From an uncultured bacterium (GTDB lineage Bacteria; Bacillota; Clostridia; Oscillospirales; Oscillospiraceae), in contig CASEKM010000102.1 of assembly GCA_949288405.1 (NCBI GenBank), forward strand, positions 1-7,215: a DNA stretch of 7,215 nucleotides. The letters are read 5' to 3'. Numbering within the stretch: the stretch's first letter is position 1; each line of letters opens with the position of its first letter. Shown here piece after piece: positions 6,070-7,215 of this stretch. The notes beneath the pieces were generated by a model, which ran no database searches, was not told the DNA's origin, and was given only the letters and a program-made list of their open reading frames with translations. A program made the position numbers and the translations under genes.

Positions 6070-6727
6070 CAACATCAACGAAATTTTGGAGCGCACCGCC
6101 TCCATCGTCACCCAGAAGGGGGGCGCGGTGTTCAACTTCGCCTACAACGGCTACGACGCCGTCTTCGAGGGGGGCAGCGCCGCGGCGGTGAGCACCGCCG
6201 TGGCGGTCCAGCAGGAGATCCTGGACCTGAACCGGGAGCGGGAAGTGGAGGGCCGGGCGCCGGTGGCGGTCCACATCGCCCTGGATGAGGGCAACGTGAT
6301 GCTGGGCGTGGTGGGGGATGAGAACCAGATCGAGCCCACCTCCATCTCCTCCAGCTTCTCCGTGGTCAAGCACCTGGTGGACCTGTGCGGCCGCCTGGAG
6401 GCCAACATCCTGTGCACCGAGGCCGTGATGAACGGGGCCAGGGGCTATGGCAGCCGCTATATGGGCAAGTGCCGGGAGGGCGGCGCCTATATCCGCACCT
6501 ATGAGATCTTCGACGGGGACCCCTACGACATCCGCAAGGTGAAGGAGGCCACCGGGGAGCGCTTCTCCCAGGGCGTGTACGCCCTGTACAGCCGGGACTT
6601 CTCCCAGGCCAAGGGGATCTTCCTGAGTCTGGTCCACCACAACACCGGCGACGGCGGGGCCCGCTACTATCTGTATCTGGCCGACCAGCTGGAGAAGCGG
6701 CCGGAGGCGGAGATCAGCCTGGATTGA
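5963..6727 (+). CDS. Class III adenylate/guanylate cyclase-like domain (degenerate), C-terminal part of the receptor
   Basis: This frame continues the receptor after the frameshift. Numbered as residues 612-865 of the joined protein, it follows the class III cyclase layout: 'AMMLRFQF' at the first metal-Asp strand, 'GGAVFNFAYNGYDAVFEG' (664-681) at the 'GG.V.KFIGDG..AVFG' motif, 'HIALDEGNVMLGVVG' (715-729) at the 'GIHTGEVV.GNIG' motif, and 'TSISSSFSVVKHL' (737-749) at the 'TVIGDAVNLAARL' motif. The first metal Asp is absent, the second is Asn673, the purine-specifying Lys and Asp positions are Asn669 and Ser741, and the Asn/Arg pair is Ser744/His748. Catalysis is therefore unlikely. The end (residues ~805-858, 'FSQGVYALYSRDFSQAKGIF') resembles the TPR-like tail found after many cyclase domains. 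No good ribosome site precedes an in-frame start here; an ATG at 5891 opens the frame but encodes non-homologous sequence until 5963. The frame is therefore not a separate gene by design. Confidence 0.7.
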   Translation: MEVDKQTFVSRDLAAMMLRFQFPDQVYEKSGRELFDNINEILERTASIVTQKGGAVFNFAYNGYDAVFEGGSAAAVSTAVAVQQEILDLNREREVEGRAPVAVHIALDEGNVMLGVVGDENQIEPTSISSSFSVVKHLVDLCGRLEANILCTEAVMNGARGYGSRYMGKCREGGAYIRTYEIFDGDPYDIRKVKEATGERFSQGVYALYSRDFSQAKGIFLSLVHHNTGDGGARYYLYLADQLEKRPEAEISLD

Positions 6728-6788
6728 GAAGCGAGAGGTCCGTCCTGGGCCATCATTCCAGTCCCGACGGGAAAAGGGGGACACAGAT
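6728..6788 (+). promoter_or_regulatory. 61-base gap with ribosome binding site (AAAGGGGG, 6773-6780)
   Basis: A purine run ending in GGGGG lies 8 bases before the ATG at 6789 and supports that start. A small palindrome, TCCCGACGGGA (6762-6772), sits just upstream. It is too short, and lacks a T-run, to act as a terminator. The next ORF is probably read from the same transcript. Confidence 0.5.
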
Positions 6789-7215
6789 ATGACGCAATTT
6801 GACATCATCCGGCAGCAGGCCCAGTCGGCCGCCCGCAACGCGGCGGCCGGAGCGGTGGGCCGCCTGCGCCGGGACACCAGCCTGGTGAACCAGGCCGCCC
6901 GGCTCACGGGCAAGGCCTTCCGGGAGGGAGAGGCCGCCTGGAAGCAGGGGCGGAGGACCGCCCGGCGGCGCCCAGCCCCCGGAGAGACGGTGGAGGGGCG
7001 GCCCCGCGCCCCCCGGGCCGCCGGAGACGGCTATGTGCGTCGCTCCCCGGTCCAGCCGGTCTTTCAGGCGGTCGACTACCGGCGGCGGCAGGTGCTGCGG
7101 GCGGTGGGCGAGCCGGAGGCGCGGTTCCGGGAGGACGCCCTGCGGATCATGCGGGGCCTCCGCTTTGCGGCCAAGCTGGGCTTTGCCGTTGAGCCGGAGA
7201 CCGCCGCCGCCATGG
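6789..7215 (+). CDS. Chimeric ORF: basic Ala/Arg-rich N-terminus joined to a CCA tRNA nucleotidyltransferase-like segment (3' truncated)
   Basis: The frame is open from the ATG at 6789 to the window edge, giving 142 residues. Residues 1-101 are Ala/Arg/Gln-rich: a likely amphipathic helix (MTQFDIIRQQAQSAARNAAA), then a proline- and arginine-rich disordered stretch, of no known family. From residue ~102 the sequence changes to 'VLRAVGEPEARFREDALRIM' and 'LRFAAKLGFAVEPETAAAM'. This is the region of class II CCA-adding enzymes that contains motif D (EDxxR, here EDALR at 115-119), the amino-acid template for nucleotide choice. The enzyme's head domain, with GGxVRD, the DxD metal site and RRDF, should come before this segment and is missing. 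A normal CCA enzyme would need ~110-150 residues of different sequence there. The ORF is therefore either a true rearrangement or an assembly join. A ribosome site upstream supports the ATG. Confidence 0.6.
   Translation, partial: MTQFDIIRQQAQSAARNAAAGAVGRLRRDTSLVNQAARLTGKAFREGEAAWKQGRRTARRRPAPGETVEGRPRAPRAAGDGYVRRSPVQPVFQAVDYRRRQVLRAVGEPEARFREDALRIMRGLRFAAKLGFAVEPETAAAM
7092..7215 (+). other. CCA-adding enzyme-like segment (motif D region), headless and cut by the window edge
   Basis: About 41 residues match the head-neck junction of class II CCA tRNA nucleotidyltransferases / poly(A) polymerases: 'LRAVG.P..RF.EDALRI.R..RFA..LGF..EP.T..A'. In living enzymes this segment follows the catalytic nucleotidyltransferase fold and leads into the helical neck and body that hold tRNA. 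Here it follows sequence that shows none of the catalytic motifs. Confidence 0.75.

Noticed and set aside
4027..6135. 702-codon open frame on the - strand opposite the receptor
   Set aside because: It mirrors the sense gene, has no recognisable domains, and the + strand frame has clear TM, HAMP and cyclase-like features.
6762..6772. TCCCGACGGGA palindrome as an operator
   Set aside because: An 11-base palindrome is expected by chance in GC-rich DNA and no second copy was noticed in the window.
5750..6913. 387-codon open frame on the - strand across the cyclase-like region
   Set aside because: It spans the end of one + strand gene, a gap and the start of another, and is biased to Val/Leu/Gly/His as expected for an antisense shadow.

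Overview
This window is high-GC DNA in which every supportable gene lies on the + strand, mostly with short gaps or overlaps and purine-rich Shine-Dalgarno sites. It reads as part of one operon of a contractile injection system (CIS, a phage-tail-like particle). The high GC, the strong GGAGG-type ribosome sites and the protein style suggest a high-GC Bacillota, perhaps a gut Oscillospiraceae. That placement is an impression from sequence style, not a demonstrated assignment.

Layout. Positions 2-430 hold the C-terminal end of a baseplate J/gp6-like wedge protein cut by the window edge. Positions 462-1577 encode a tail protein I-like baseplate protein carrying a TIGR02242-type domain. It overlaps by 17 bases a 592-residue protein (1561-3339) with a distinctive N-terminal module and a C-terminal bacterial Ig-like domain; this is probably an accessory baseplate or fibre component. 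After a 52-base gap comes a 243-residue protein (3392-4123) that looks like a degenerate protein-kinase fold with a basic, aromatic C-terminal tail. Next is a large membrane receptor (about 4129-6727) with a TM, a propeller-like ectodomain, a TM hairpin, a second Cache-like ectodomain, a TM, a HAMP domain and a class III cyclase-like domain. Its reading frame is broken by one extra base near position 5962. The cyclase-like domain lacks the usual metal-binding aspartates and transition-state residues, so it is probably a non-catalytic signalling or binding module. The last ORF (6789 to the window end) starts with a basic Ala/Arg-rich segment and continues in frame into a segment that looks like the middle of a CCA tRNA nucleotidyltransferase, without that enzyme's catalytic head. 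This is an unexpected junction.

How the genes may work together. The first two genes build the baseplate wedge and its link to outer parts, and the third probably decorates the baseplate. The two following genes are not structural tail proteins. A pseudokinase-like cytosolic protein next to a four-TM receptor with a dead-cyclase output suggests a module that senses an external signal and anchors, licenses or triggers the particle at the membrane. That role is inferred from gene order and domain content only. No sheath, tube, spike, tape-measure or ATPase gene lies inside the window, so the type of CIS cannot be settled from here.

No tRNA, rRNA, CRISPR array, insertion sequence or convincing terminator was seen. 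No stretch longer than about 60 bases lacks a gene.
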